From Achromobacter pulmonis (GTDB lineage Bacteria; Pseudomonadota; Gammaproteobacteria; Burkholderiales; Burkholderiaceae_B), in the NCBI RefSeq assembly GCF_902859765.1, contig NZ_CADIJV010000026.1:17237-81236 (forward strand): 64,000 nucleotides of DNA, written 5' to 3'. Shown here piece after piece: positions 24,783-33,839 of this stretch (position 1 is the first letter of the stretch; each line of letters opens with the position of its first letter). The position numbers and the translations under genes were made by a program. Under the pieces are notes generated by a model. The model had not been told where the DNA came from. It saw only the letters and a program-made list of their open reading frames with translations, and ran no database searches.

Positions 24783-25556
24783 ATGTCCGACGATTCTCCC
24801 GGCCTCCCTCGCGCTTCCCGCCCCGGCGTTGCCTTGCGGGTCACTGCCGGCGTGCTGGCGGGGGCGCTGGCGGGCGCGGCGGCGGGTTACTACTATGCGC
24901 GCGTGGTCTACCGGCCAGTGGACGCGGTGGTGCTCAGCGTCGCGCAGGTCGAGGCGCGTGACGAGGCCATGCGTCAGCAGGCGGTCCAATTGCGTTACGT
25001 GCGTGGCCAGCTCGATACCGCCGATGGCGAGCTGGTGATCGAGCGCTCGGCGCGTCAGGAACTCGAAACCCAATTGCATGGCGCGCAGGCCGAACTCGGC
25101 CGCGTGCGTGACCAGTTGGCCTTTTACGAACAGTTGCTGCCGCCTGGTCCGGAAGGCACCGTGGGCATCCGCGGCGCCCAGATCGACCGCGATGGCGCCG
25201 GCCTGCGCTACAAGGTGCTGCTGATGCGCAGCGGCCGCGGCGGCGCGGCGCCGTTTGCCGGCACGCTGCGGTTCCAGGCCACCGGCATGCTCAAGGGCGA
25301 AATCGTTACCGTGGACCTGGCGCCGATGCAGGTCAAGGCCGAGAACGGCTCCGAGCCGGCCACGGCCGAGAACGGCTCCGAGCCGGCCACGGCCGAGAAC
25401 GCCGCGACTGCATCGCTTGCCTTGCAGTTCGACCAGTACCAGCGCAGCCAGGGCATCCTGGCGCTGCCCGAGGGATTCGTCCCTGAAAACGTGACCATCA
25501 GCGTGCTGGAGGGCGATGTGGTCCGTGCCTCCCGCAGCGTCAAGCTCGAACTTTGA
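24783..25556 (+). CDS. Membrane-anchored coiled-coil protein (DUF6776-like), with internal tandem repeat
   Basis: 257 residues. One N-terminal transmembrane anchor (Ala/Gly-rich, about residues 18-36) is followed by a periplasmic coiled coil (about residues 45-115, Glu/Gln/Arg-rich) and a beta-rich C-terminal domain. It matches, in layout and position, the conserved betaproteobacterial protein between argC and erpA; its function is unknown. Residues ~187-206 contain a nine-residue unit (AENGSEPAT) in tandem, encoded by a 27-bp DNA repeat. The start was set at MSDDSPG, since the longer frame adds only non-conserved residues. Confidence 0.75.
   Translation: MSDDSPGLPRASRPGVALRVTAGVLAGALAGAAAGYYYARVVYRPVDAVVLSVAQVEARDEAMRQQAVQLRYVRGQLDTADGELVIERSARQELETQLHGAQAELGRVRDQLAFYEQLLPPGPEGTVGIRGAQIDRDGAGLRYKVLLMRSGRGGAAPFAGTLRFQATGMLKGEIVTVDLAPMQVKAENGSEPATAENGSEPATAENAATASLALQFDQYQRSQGILALPEGFVPENVTISVLEGDVVRASRSVKLEL
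25341..25401 (+). repeat. 27-bp tandem repeat inside a coding region
   Basis: Two identical 27-bp units (25341-25367, 25368-25394) beginning GAGAACGGCTCCGAGCCGGC are followed by a 7-base partial copy. The unit length is a multiple of three, so copy-number change keeps the frame. Confidence 0.9.
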
Positions 25557-25580
25557 GTCCGGGCGGCGCTGCGCTATAGT
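25553..25580 (+). promoter_or_regulatory. Candidate erpA promoter
   Basis: TTGAGT (25553-25558) and TATAGT (25575-25580) are spaced by 16 bp. The -35 overlaps the stop codon of the upstream gene. It lies 62 bp before the erpA ATG. Confidence 0.5.
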
Positions 25581-25641
25581 GACTACATGCGAGTGGCGCA
25601 GCCGCTCATCGGAATATGGCCCCAGCGGCCAGGAGTGAATC

Positions 25642-26013
25642 ATGAATGCAGTGACCGAAACCGTCGACCTGCAGGCCGCCCCGCCTGCTCCCCTGGTGTT
25701 CACCGACTCGGCAGCCGCCAAGGTCAAGGACCTGCTGGCCGAGGAAGGCAACCCCGAGTTGAAGCTGCGCGTGTTCGTGCAGGGCGGTGGCTGTTCGGGT
25801 TTCCAGTACGGTTTCACGTTCGACGAAGTCGTCAACGAAGACGATACTGTGCTCGACAAGGCTGGCGTGCAACTGCTGGTCGATCCCATGAGCTTCCAAT
25901 ACCTGGTCGGCGCCGAGATCGACTACAAGGAAGACCTGGAGGGCGCGCAGTTCGTCATCCGCAATCCCAACGCCACTACCACCTGCGGCTGCGGCTCGTC
26001 GTTCTCGGTGTAA
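25642..26013 (+). CDS. erpA: Iron-sulfur cluster insertion protein ErpA
   Basis: A 123-residue A-type carrier that delivers Fe-S clusters to target proteins. The three cluster-ligating cysteines are visible in [11 protein letters not shown] and the C-terminal CGCGSSF. The short N-terminal extension and the [24 protein letters not shown] core favour ErpA over IscA. AGGAG precedes the ATG. It is transcribed alone to a strong terminator. Confidence 0.95.
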   Translation: MNAVTETVDLQAAPPAPLVFTDSAAAKVKDLLAEEGNPELKLRVFVQGGGCSGFQYGFTFDEVVNEDDTVLDKAGVQLLVDPMSFQYLVGAEIDYKEDLEGAQFVIRNPNATTTCGCGSSFSV

Positions 26014-26043
26014 ACCGCGCTGGCGGCGGATCGTCCGCCAGTC

Positions 26044-26078
26044 AAAAAAAAGCCCTTCGGCAAGCCGAAGGGCTTTTT
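26044..26078. terminator. Bidirectional terminator between erpA and anmK
   Basis: AGCCCTTCGGC (26051-26061), loop AA, GCCGAAGGGCT (26064-26074): a perfect 11-bp stem with an A-run on the left and a T-run on the right. It serves the two convergent genes. Confidence 0.93.
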
Positions 26079-26097
26079 CATTGGGCGCCTGGCGGGC

Positions 26098-27207
26098 TCA
26101 GGCCGGGTAGAGGGCGCCCAGGATGCGTGGGCCGCGCGCGCCGGTGACGCTGGGCAGGCCGGCGGGCCGCCGCGCCAGGAAGGCCTGGGCCAGCCAGGCG
26201 AAAGCCAGCGCTTCGACCTGCTGCGCCGGCACGCCCAGCGCGTCAGTGGGGTGGACCGGGCGTTGCAGGCAATACGCCAATTCGCGCATCAGGCCCGGGT
26301 TATGGGCGCCGCCGCCACACACATAGAGTTCGCGCACATCGGCGCCCGCGGCGTCGATGGCGTTGGCGACGGTGCGGGCCGTCAGGCGCAGCAAGGTCGC
26401 CTGCACGTCCTGCGCGGCGGGGGTGGGGCCGTCGAAGGCGGCCAGCCGGTCGTCCAGCCAGCGCAGGTTGAACAAGTCGCGGCCGGTCGATTTGGGAGGC
26501 GGCAACGCGAACCAGGGTTCGCTGGCGATCAGTTGCTCCAGCAACGGCGCCAGCACCTGGCCGCTGGCGGCCCAGCGGCCATCGGTGTCGTAAGCCCGCC
26601 CCAGGTGCCGCTGGCACCAACCGTCCAGCAAGACATTGGCCGGGCCTGTATCGAAGCCGCGCGGCGGCTGGCCCGGCACCAACAGAGTGACATTGGCGAT
26701 ACCCCCCAGATTCAGCACCGCGCGGCCCTGCCGCGCGCCAAACACCGCGGCGTGGAAGGGCGGCACCAGCGGCGCGCCCTGGCCGCCGGCGGCCACGTCG
26801 CGGCTGCGGAAGTCCGCCACCACGTCGATACCGGTCAGCTCCGCGAGCAGCGCGGGTGCGTTCAATTGCGCGGTGTAGCCGAGATCGGGGCGGTGGCGCA
26901 CCGTCTGGCCGTGGGCGCCGATGGCGGCGATGTCCCGCGCCGGCAGGCTGGCGTGGGCCTGCAGGTCGGCCACCACGCGCGCATACAGGCGCGCCAGTTC
27001 ATTGGCGGCCAGGGCGGAGCGGGCCAGTTCGTCTTCGCCGGCAAGGTTCAGCGCCAGGAACTCGGCGCGCAATGCGGCCGGCATGGGCAGGCTGGCGCTG
27101 GCCAGCAACCGCGGCGGCTGGCCGGGGCGCAGTTGCGCCAGGACGCCATCCACGCCGTCCACGCTGGTGCCGGACATGAGGCCGATGAAATGCTGGGGTG
27201 CGGTCAT
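26098..27207 (-). CDS. anmK: Anhydro-N-acetylmuramic acid kinase
   Basis: A 369-residue kinase of the ASKHA fold that phosphorylates and opens 1,6-anhydroMurNAc during peptidoglycan recycling. Motifs are FIGLMSGTSVDGVDGVL (phosphate 1), GAHGQTVRHRP, NLGGIANVT, FDTGPANVLLD and CGGGAHNPGLM. It lies directly downstream of an M23 endopeptidase gene on the same strand, but a terminator separates them. Confidence 0.96.
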   Translation of the reverse strand: MTAPQHFIGLMSGTSVDGVDGVLAQLRPGQPPRLLASASLPMPAALRAEFLALNLAGEDELARSALAANELARLYARVVADLQAHASLPARDIAAIGAHGQTVRHRPDLGYTAQLNAPALLAELTGIDVVADFRSRDVAAGGQGAPLVPPFHAAVFGARQGRAVLNLGGIANVTLLVPGQPPRGFDTGPANVLLDGWCQRHLGRAYDTDGRWAASGQVLAPLLEQLIASEPWFALPPPKSTGRDLFNLRWLDDRLAAFDGPTPAAQDVQATLLRLTARTVANAIDAAGADVRELYVCGGGAHNPGLMRELAYCLQRPVHPTDALGVPAQQVEALAFAWLAQAFLARRPAGLPSVTGARGPRILGALYPA

Positions 27208-27222
27208 GGCGATGGCTGCCTG

Positions 27223-27259
27223 AAAAAAAAGCGGCCCGGCATCGAGGTGCGCGGGCCGC
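27223..27259 (-). terminator. Terminator of the M23 peptidase gene
   Basis: GCGGCCCG (27231-27238) pairs with CGGGCCGC (27252-27259). An A8 run on the left supplies a U-tract for the minus-strand transcript. Confidence 0.85.
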
Positions 27260-27285
27260 CTTGCGGGTGCATCATGCCGGCCAGC

Positions 27286-28695
27286 CTAGCGGCTGGCCAC
27301 GTTGGTCAGGGTGTCGGGCAGGGTCTGCTGGAACTGGGTCAGCAGTTGGATCTGCTGCTTGTACGGCGTCACGGCCTGATTGAAGGCGCGGACTTCCGCG
27401 GGCTCCAGGGTGCGGGCCACGGGCAGGTCCACCGAAAGCGGGTCGATGGGCTGGTTGTCGACGCGGAACTCATAATGCAGATGCGGCCCGGTCGCCCAGC
27501 CAGTGGCGCCCACGTAGCCGATCAGCTGGCCCTGGGAGACCTTGGTGCCCTTGGTGATTCCCGCGGCGATGCGGCTCTGGTGGGCATACAGGGTCGAGTA
27601 CTTGCCGTGGTGCTTGATGATCACGACGTTGCCGTAGCCGTTCTGCCATCCGGCGAATTCCACCGTGCCGTCGGCCGTGGTGTGGATTGGCGTGCCCGAG
27701 GGCGCGGCGTAGTCCACGCCTTTGTGGCCGGTCCAGGTCTTGTGGATCGGGTGCATGCGCATGCCGAACGTCGAGCTGATGCGGCTGAACTTCAGGGCGG
27801 TGCGCAGGAACGCGCCGCGCAGGCTGGTGCCGTCGAAATCGTAGTACGAGCCGGTCTTGTCGTCGGGGCTGAACCAGACGGCGTTGTAGGTCTTGCCGTT
27901 GTTGATGAATTCCAGGGCCAGCACCCGGCCGGCGCCGGCGTAGCGGCCGTCGTGCGAACGCACTTCGTAGACCACGCGGAATTGGTCGCCCTGGCGCAGG
28001 TCGCGCAAGAAGTCGATCTTGGCGCTGAGGATGTCGGCCATCTGCATGGTGACCGAATCGGGGATGCCGGCGGCATCGGTGGCGCCGAACAGCGAGGAGC
28101 GGATCGTGCCGACCGCCACGCGCGTCTGGCGCTCGGTGTTCTCGGTGACTTCCTCGGCCTTGTAGCCATCGTCGGTGCGCGCGACGTGCAGCATGCGGGT
28201 GACGACCTGGCCTTCGGCCTCGTTGCCCGGGGTGTGGATATAGCGCAGCCAGATCAGCTTGCCTTCGGCGTCGGTGGCGGCCTGCACCGAGCGGCCGGGG
28301 TACAGCTTGTAGATGCTGCGGGCGCTGGCGTCATGGGTCAGGAAGGCTTGCAGGCCCGGCGAATCCAGTTCCAGGCGCTGCAGCACGGCGGCCAGCGTGT
28401 CGCCCGGCCGGATGCGGGTTTCGCTGATGTAGGGCGCGGCGCTGGGCGTGCTGACTTCGACCTGCTCGGTGGTGAGCGGCAGAATGCTCTGGATGACGCG
28501 GGTGGGGGGGAGTTCGCTGCGGTCGGGTTGCTGCACCATGCCCAAGGCGGCGGCGCCGGCAAACAGACCCACGGCGGTGACCAGAAGCGTGCGGCGGAAA
28601 AGCCCTGAACGATGGGACTTGGGTTCGACGGGCGCAAATACGGCGGCAACTTTGCGCTTGATGCTACTCGCCAGGTCGTGGAGGCCACGATTCAT
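27286..28695 (-). CDS. M23-family peptidoglycan endopeptidase (MepM-like)
   Basis: A 469-residue envelope protein. One transmembrane anchor (about residues 36-56) is followed by a LysM/OapA-like region (IRPGDTLAAVLQRLE, then KLYPGRSVQA) and a C-terminal M23 domain. Zinc ligands are in GHKGVDYAAP (HxxxD) and HLHYEF, so it should be active. It cleaves peptide cross-bridges of peptidoglycan during growth. It is divergent from tyrS and upstream of anmK, so cell-wall cutting and recycling functions are adjacent. Confidence 0.93.
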   Translation of the reverse strand: MNRGLHDLASSIKRKVAAVFAPVEPKSHRSGLFRRTLLVTAVGLFAGAAALGMVQQPDRSELPPTRVIQSILPLTTEQVEVSTPSAAPYISETRIRPGDTLAAVLQRLELDSPGLQAFLTHDASARSIYKLYPGRSVQAATDAEGKLIWLRYIHTPGNEAEGQVVTRMLHVARTDDGYKAEEVTENTERQTRVAVGTIRSSLFGATDAAGIPDSVTMQMADILSAKIDFLRDLRQGDQFRVVYEVRSHDGRYAGAGRVLALEFINNGKTYNAVWFSPDDKTGSYYDFDGTSLRGAFLRTALKFSRISSTFGMRMHPIHKTWTGHKGVDYAAPSGTPIHTTADGTVEFAGWQNGYGNVVIIKHHGKYSTLYAHQSRIAAGITKGTKVSQGQLIGYVGATGWATGPHLHYEFRVDNQPIDPLSVDLPVARTLEPAEVRAFNQAVTPYKQQIQLLTQFQQTLPDTLTNVASR

Positions 28696-28825
28696 CGTGA
28701 AGATACCCTCTCAGGTGGCATGAGCTCGCAGGGTGCGTGACACGAACGGCCCCCGCGCGCCACGTTTTTCGGGGCAAGGGCTGGCGCGGGGCGCATCTTG
28801 TGAACAACGGGTGGTAACCGGAAGC

Positions 28826-28889
28826 GCAACTGCGTACATATGACAGTTGCGTATGATTAGGGCGGTATCCTAGCTGATTCGGCTAGAAT
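28826..28889. promoter_or_regulatory. Divergent promoter region with two dyads (M23 peptidase / tyrS)
   Basis: GCAACTG (28826-28832) and CAGTTGC (28844-28850) form a 7-bp dyad. CTAGC (28870-28874) and GCTAG (28882-28886) form another that overlaps TAGAAT (28884-28889), a probable -10 for tyrS. The dyads may be operators. No -35 of good quality is seen. Confidence 0.35.
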
Positions 28890-28952
28890 TTTCGATAGTT
28901 TTCGTCACTTTTTACACCTTTTATCGGCTAAAGCCGTCCTGGCCCCCCTTAC

Positions 28953-30182
28953 ATGTCACCCTCAGAAGCCCCCATCACCCCCGAAGTCGAAGCCGATCTG
29001 CGTATTGCCAAGCGCGGATGCGATGAGCTGCTGGTCGAATCCGAATTCGCCCGCAAGCTGGCCCGCAGCCGCGCCACCGGCGTGCCGCTGCGCATCAAGC
29101 TGGGGCTGGACCCGACCGCGCCCGACATCCACCTGGGCCACACGGTGGTGCTCAACAAGATGCGCCAGCTCCAGGACCTGGGCCATACGGTCATCTTCCT
29201 GATCGGCGACTTCACTTCGACCATTGGCGATCCCAGCGGCCGCAACAGCACCCGTCCGCCGCTGACGCGCGAACAGATCGAGGCCAACGCCAAGACCTAC
29301 TATGCGCAGGCCAGCCTGGTGCTGGATCCGGCCCGCACCGAGATCCGCTACAACTCCGAGTGGTGCGATCCGCTGGGCGCGCGCGGCATGATCCAGCTGG
29401 CGTCGCGCTACACCGTGGCGCGCATGATGGAACGCGAGGATTTCACCAAGCGCTTCAAAGGCGGCATTCCGATCTCGGTGCATGAATTCCTGTATCCGCT
29501 GATGCAGGGTTACGACTCGGTGGCGCTGAAGTCCGATCTGGAGCTGGGGGGCACCGATCAGAAGTTCAACCTGCTGGTCGGCCGCGAGCTGCAAAAGGAA
29601 TATGGGCAAGAGCCGCAGTGCATCCTGACGATGCCGCTGCTGGTCGGCACCGACGGCGTCGAGAAGATGTCCAAGTCCAAGGGCAATTACATCGGCATTT
29701 CGGAGTCGCCCGATTCGATGTTCGGCAAGCTGATGTCGATTTCCGACACGCTGATGTGGCGCTACTTCGAGCTGCTCTCGTTCCGCTCGCTGGAAGACAT
29801 CGCGGCGTTGCGTCAGGAGATCGATGGCGGCCGCAATCCGCGCGATGCCAAGGTCATGCTGGCGCAGGAGATCATCACCCGGTTCCACTCGGCCAAGGCG
29901 GCCGACGACGCGTTGGCCGCGTTCGAGGCGCGTTTCCGCGACGGCGCGATCCCGCAAGACATGCCCGAGGTCAGCATCGGCGGCGCGCCGGTCGGTATCC
30001 TCAAGCTGCTGCGCGAGGCGGGGCTGGTGGCATCGGGTTCGGAGGGGCAGCGCAACGTCGAGCAAGGCGGGGTGCGCGTCAATGGCGACCGGGTCGAAGA
30101 CAAATCGTTGCAACTGCCCGCAGGGACTTACGTCGTCCAGGTGGGCAAGCGCAAGTTCGCGCGTGTTAAGTTGAACCCATAA
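28953..30182 (+). CDS. tyrS: Tyrosyl-tRNA synthetase
   Basis: A 409-residue class I synthetase of the TyrZ-like group. It has HIGH-type [11 protein letters not shown], the tyrosine-binding region [37 protein letters not shown], and a C-terminal S4 RNA-binding domain (from about residue 345). The start is the ATG giving [11 protein letters not shown]. It is the only gene of this unit before the YbhB-like gene 72 bp downstream. Confidence 0.97.
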   Translation: MSPSEAPITPEVEADLRIAKRGCDELLVESEFARKLARSRATGVPLRIKLGLDPTAPDIHLGHTVVLNKMRQLQDLGHTVIFLIGDFTSTIGDPSGRNSTRPPLTREQIEANAKTYYAQASLVLDPARTEIRYNSEWCDPLGARGMIQLASRYTVARMMEREDFTKRFKGGIPISVHEFLYPLMQGYDSVALKSDLELGGTDQKFNLLVGRELQKEYGQEPQCILTMPLLVGTDGVEKMSKSKGNYIGISESPDSMFGKLMSISDTLMWRYFELLSFRSLEDIAALRQEIDGGRNPRDAKVMLAQEIITRFHSAKAADDALAAFEARFRDGAIPQDMPEVSIGGAPVGILKLLREAGLVASGSEGQRNVEQGGVRVNGDRVEDKSLQLPAGTYVVQVGKRKFARVKLNP

Positions 30183-30254
30183 TCGCGTAGATTTTGCTAC
30201 GCTGGAGGGACGTTCAAGGCTGGGATGCCTTCGCAGCACTTCAAGGAGCACGAC

Positions 30255-30911
30255 ATGAAACTTTCGAGTTTGTCTTTTTCCGATAACGAGTCGATTCCGG
30301 AGCGCTACGCCTTCGGCAAGATCGATGCGCAATCGCACGTCGCGCTGGCAGACAACTACAACCCGCAGTTTTCCTGGGACGACGTCCCGGCGGGCACCCA
30401 GTCGTTCGCCTTGATCTGCCACGATCCGGACGTCCCCTCCAAGCCCGACGACGTCAACCAGGAAGGCCGCGAGGTGCCGGCCGACCTGCCGCGGGTGGAT
30501 TTCTTCCATTGGGTGCTGGTGGACCTGGCCGCCGACATGCGCGAAATCGAGGAAGGCGCCTTCTCCAGTGGCATCACGCCGCGTGGCAAGGGCGGGCCGC
30601 TGGCGCCGCTGGATGCCCGTCAGGGCATCAACTCGTACTCGTCCTGGTTCGCCAACGACCACGACATGAGCGGCGACTACTTCGGCTACGACGGCCCGTG
30701 CCCACCCTGGAACGACTCGCTGGTGCACCGCTATGTGTTCACGCTGTACGCGCTGGACGTCCATTCGCTGAACCTGCAAGGCTCGTTCAACGGTGAAGAT
30801 GCCTTGCGCGCCATCCAGAAGCACGTGCTGGCGCAGGCGTCGCTGACCGGCACCTACACGCTCAACCCGAGGCTGGCGCCCAAGCTGATCGGGGCAACCT
30901 CGGCATCCTGA
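30255..30911 (+). CDS. YbhB/YbcL-family PEBP-like protein
   Basis: A 218-residue protein of the phosphatidylethanolamine-binding-like family. The conserved core is FALICHDPDVPSK, FFHWVLVDL, YDGPCPPWNDSLVHRYVFTLYALD, with ligand-pocket Asp/His residues retained. Family functions are poorly defined in bacteria. The start was chosen at MKLSSLSF with AAGGAG seven bases upstream; the ten extra codons upstream are not conserved. It ends at a bidirectional terminator. Confidence 0.9.
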   Translation: MKLSSLSFSDNESIPERYAFGKIDAQSHVALADNYNPQFSWDDVPAGTQSFALICHDPDVPSKPDDVNQEGREVPADLPRVDFFHWVLVDLAADMREIEEGAFSSGITPRGKGGPLAPLDARQGINSYSSWFANDHDMSGDYFGYDGPCPPWNDSLVHRYVFTLYALDVHSLNLQGSFNGEDALRAIQKHVLAQASLTGTYTLNPRLAPKLIGATSAS

Positions 30912-30924
30912 GCGCCGGGGCGTC

Positions 30925-30955
30925 AAAATGGGCCGCGATCCCTGCGGCCCATTTT
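30925..30955. terminator. Bidirectional terminator between the YbhB-like and LysE-family genes
   Basis: AAAATGGGCCGC (30925-30936) and GCGGCCCATTTT (30944-30955) form a perfect 12-bp stem with A/T ends on both sides. Confidence 0.92.
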
Positions 30956-30989
30956 CATTTGTGGAACCGTTGCCGCCCGCGCGCCGCTT

Positions 30990-31625
30990 TCAGGCGCTGG
31001 CGCGTTTCAGCCGCAGCAGCGCCACGCCGAAGGCCACGAACACCGACCCCACCGCCCGGTTGATCCAGCGCACCGCTCGCGGCTGCTGGAACAGGCGGCG
31101 GGCGCGGCGCGCCAGCAGTCCGTAGGCCAGCAGCGAGGGCAGCGACAGGCCCATGAAGATGCCGGTCAGGATGAAGAACTGCGGCAGCAGGGGCTCGGCC
31201 GCGTTCAGGAACTGCGGAAAAAGCGCGGTGAAAAACAGGATCGGCTTGGGGTTCAGGCCGGCCACGAAGGCCGCTTCCAGATAGAGCGCCAGCGCGCCGC
31301 GCGGCGCGCCGGCGCTGCCCGGCGGCGGCGCGGCCACGCTGCTGCGGCCCAGCAGGTGGCGCAGGCCCAGGTAGATCAGGTAGGCGGCGCCGGCGATCTT
31401 GAGGGCGGCGAACAGCAGGGCCGACGACTGCAGCACCACGCCCAGGCCCAGCATGGCGGCGGCGGACAGCAGGAACAGCCCCGTGACATTGCCCAGTGAT
31501 GACGGCAACACCGCGCGCAGGCCGCCGGCGGCGCCATTGCGCATGGCCAGGATGCTGGCGGGGCCGGGCGTGATGACGCTGACGGCGGCGACCAGGGTGT
31601 AGGCAAGCAGAGTCTGCGTTTGCAT
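30990..31625 (-). CDS. LysE/RhtB-family amino acid exporter
   Basis: A 211-residue inner-membrane protein with about six hydrophobic segments. The family signature is ITPGPASILAMRNG near the N-terminus and AGLNPKPILFFTALFPQF in the middle. It exports amino acids or related compounds; the substrate is unknown. It is monocistronic, convergent with the YbhB-like gene and divergent from glyA. Confidence 0.92.
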   Translation of the reverse strand: MQTQTLLAYTLVAAVSVITPGPASILAMRNGAAGGLRAVLPSSLGNVTGLFLLSAAAMLGLGVVLQSSALLFAALKIAGAAYLIYLGLRHLLGRSSVAAPPPGSAGAPRGALALYLEAAFVAGLNPKPILFFTALFPQFLNAAEPLLPQFFILTGIFMGLSLPSLLAYGLLARRARRLFQQPRAVRWINRAVGSVFVAFGVALLRLKRASA

Positions 31626-31830
31626 GAAAGTTTCTCAAGTCGGGTTGAGAGGGGTTTCCGGCCGCGCGGGGATGGCGGAAATTTCGCGTCCTTGAGGGGA
31701 ATTTTGCCTCCATTCGGGGCATTTTGACGACAGGCAAAGTGGCGTGACGCGGTAAACTATCCGTCATTATCCGGGTTTACCCGCCCGGGCGCAGTTTCCT
31801 CCTCTCTTACCGCCTCAGGAACCCCCCGTC

Positions 31831-33081
31831 ATGTTTGACCGCAACCTCACCCTCTCCAAGGCTGACCCGGAAGTCTGGGCCGCCATCCAGAAGGAAGACG
31901 TTCGCCAGGAGCAGCACATCGAGCTGATCGCTTCGGAGAACTACGCCAGCCCGGCCGTCATGGAAGCCCAGGGCACGCAGCTCACGAACAAGTACGCCGA
32001 GGGCTACCCGGGCAAGCGTTACTACGGCGGTTGCGAATACGTCGACGTGGTCGAGCAACTGGCCATCGATCGCCTGAAGCAGATCTTCGGCGCCGAAGCC
32101 GCCAACGTGCAGCCCAACTCGGGCTCGCAGGCCAACCAGGGCGTGTACATGGCCGTCCTGAAGCCGGGCGACACCGTGCTGGGCATGAGCCTGGCCGAAG
32201 GCGGCCACCTGACCCACGGCGCGTCGGTCAACGCCTCGGGCAAACTGTACAACTTCATCTCGTACGGCCTGGACGAAAACGAAGTCCTGAACTACGCCCA
32301 GGTCGAGCAACTGGCCAAGGAACACAAGCCCAAGCTGATCGTCGCTGGCGCCTCTGCCTATGCCCTGCACATCGACTTCGAGCGCATGGCCCGTATCGCC
32401 CATGACAACGGCGCGCTGTTCATGGTCGACATCGCCCACTATGCCGGCCTGGTGGCCGGTGGCGCCTACCCGAACCCGGTGCCGCACGCCGATTTCGTCA
32501 CCTCGACCACGCACAAGTCGCTGCGCGGCCCGCGCGGCGGCGTCATCATGATGAAGGCGGAATTCGAAAAGGTCGTCAATTCGGCCATCTTCCCCGGCAT
32601 CCAGGGCGGCCCGCTGATGCATGTCATCGCCGGCAAGGCGGTGGCTTTCAAGGAAGCGCTGGAACCCGAATTCAAGACCTACGCGCAGCAAGTGGTCAAG
32701 AACGCCAAGGTGCTGGCCGACACGCTGGTCAAGCGTGGCCTGCGCATCGTCTCGGGCCGCACCGAAAGCCACGTCATGCTGGTGGACCTGCGTTCCAAGG
32801 GCATCACCGGCAAGGAAGCCGAAGCGGTGCTGGGCCAGGCCCACATCACGGTCAACAAGAACGCCATCCCGAACGATCCGGAAAAGCCCTTCGTGACCAG
32901 CGGCATCCGCCTGGGCACGCCGGCCATGACCACCCGCGGCTTCACCGAAGCCGAGGCCGAGCTGACCGCCAACCTGATCGCCGACGTGCTGGACAACCCG
33001 CGCGACGAGGCCAATATCGCCGCCGTGCGCGCCAAGGTCAACGAACTGACCTCGCGCCTGCCGGTGTACGGCCGCAAGTAA
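31831..33081 (+). CDS. glyA: Serine hydroxymethyltransferase
   Basis: A 416-residue PLP enzyme interconverting serine and glycine with tetrahydrofolate. Visible are [29 protein letters not shown], the PLP-lysine motif [13 protein letters not shown] and [14 protein letters not shown]. It is complete. It precedes nrdR, the usual neighbour in betaproteobacteria, but a clear terminator lies between them. Confidence 0.98.
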   Translation: MFDRNLTLSKADPEVWAAIQKEDVRQEQHIELIASENYASPAVMEAQGTQLTNKYAEGYPGKRYYGGCEYVDVVEQLAIDRLKQIFGAEAANVQPNSGSQANQGVYMAVLKPGDTVLGMSLAEGGHLTHGASVNASGKLYNFISYGLDENEVLNYAQVEQLAKEHKPKLIVAGASAYALHIDFERMARIAHDNGALFMVDIAHYAGLVAGGAYPNPVPHADFVTSTTHKSLRGPRGGVIMMKAEFEKVVNSAIFPGIQGGPLMHVIAGKAVAFKEALEPEFKTYAQQVVKNAKVLADTLVKRGLRIVSGRTESHVMLVDLRSKGITGKEAEAVLGQAHITVNKNAIPNDPEKPFVTSGIRLGTPAMTTRGFTEAEAELTANLIADVLDNPRDEANIAAVRAKVNELTSRLPVYGRK

Positions 33082-33122
33082 TGCCGCCACGGCGGTGGCT
33101 CCGCGCCGCCCGCGCCTAGAGG

Positions 33123-33155
33123 GGACGGCTCCGCAAGGGGCCGTCCTTTTGTTTT
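33123..33155 (+). terminator. glyA terminator
   Basis: GGACGGC (33123-33129) pairs with GCCGTCC (33140-33146), followed by TTTTGTTTT. Confidence 0.88.
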
Positions 33156-33293
33156 AGGGCCAATGGCGCTTGCGTGTCGGCGGCCTCCAGGGCAAAAATA
33201 TTAGGGACGAATTTGTCATGATCGACACGGGCAAGCCGTCGCATCGTTACAATATGGGCGAATTATTGCTTTCCGTGTTTTCAGGGATCACAC

Positions 33294-33773
33294 ATGCGGT
33301 GTCCATTTTGCGGCAACTCCGAAACGCAGGTCGTTGACAGCCGTGTCTCGGAAGAGGGCGACGCCATTCGTCGTCGGCGCCGCTGCCAGTCCTGTGACAA
33401 GCGCTTCACCACGTATGAACGGGTGGAGCTGGCATTGCCGTCCGTGGTCAAGCGCAACGGCAGCCGCAGCGACTACGATCCCGCCAAGCTGCGCGCCAGC
33501 CTGAGCCTGGCGCTGCGCAAGCGTCCGGTCAGCACCGAGGACGTGGACGCCGCCGTGGCCCGCATCGAGGAACAACTGCTGGCCAGCGGCCTGCGCGAAG
33601 TGGCTTCTGGCCATATCGGCGAACTGGTCATGAACGAGTTGCGCAAACTCGACAAAGTGGCCTACGTACGTTTCGCCTCGGTCTACAAGAGCTTCGAGGA
33701 CATCGGCGAATTCGTCGAGGCGATCCGCGAAATGCAGGGGCCGGTGCTGCCGGGCAAGCTGCGCAAGGAGTGA
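33294..33773 (+). CDS. nrdR: Ribonucleotide reductase repressor NrdR
   Basis: A 159-residue regulator with a zinc ribbon at the start ([17 protein letters not shown], then [16 protein letters not shown]) and an ATP-cone nucleotide-binding domain (about residues 49-139). It represses ribonucleotide reductase genes through NrdR boxes when dATP is high. The start follows from the fixed MRCPFC beginning. The -10-like TACAAT (33247-33252) lies 42 bp upstream. Confidence 0.97.
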   Translation: MRCPFCGNSETQVVDSRVSEEGDAIRRRRRCQSCDKRFTTYERVELALPSVVKRNGSRSDYDPAKLRASLSLALRKRPVSTEDVDAAVARIEEQLLASGLREVASGHIGELVMNELRKLDKVAYVRFASVYKSFEDIGEFVEAIREMQGPVLPGKLRKE

Positions 33774-33839
33774 GCCGCCCGTCCGCTTCAGCGGCGCGGC
33801 GCGCGCCGCCCCGGCCGGCCGGCTGCTGGCACTAGGCGG

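Noticed and set aside
26251-28608. 785-residue plus-strand ORF
   Set aside because: Antisense shadow of anmK and the M23 peptidase; it runs across their terminator.
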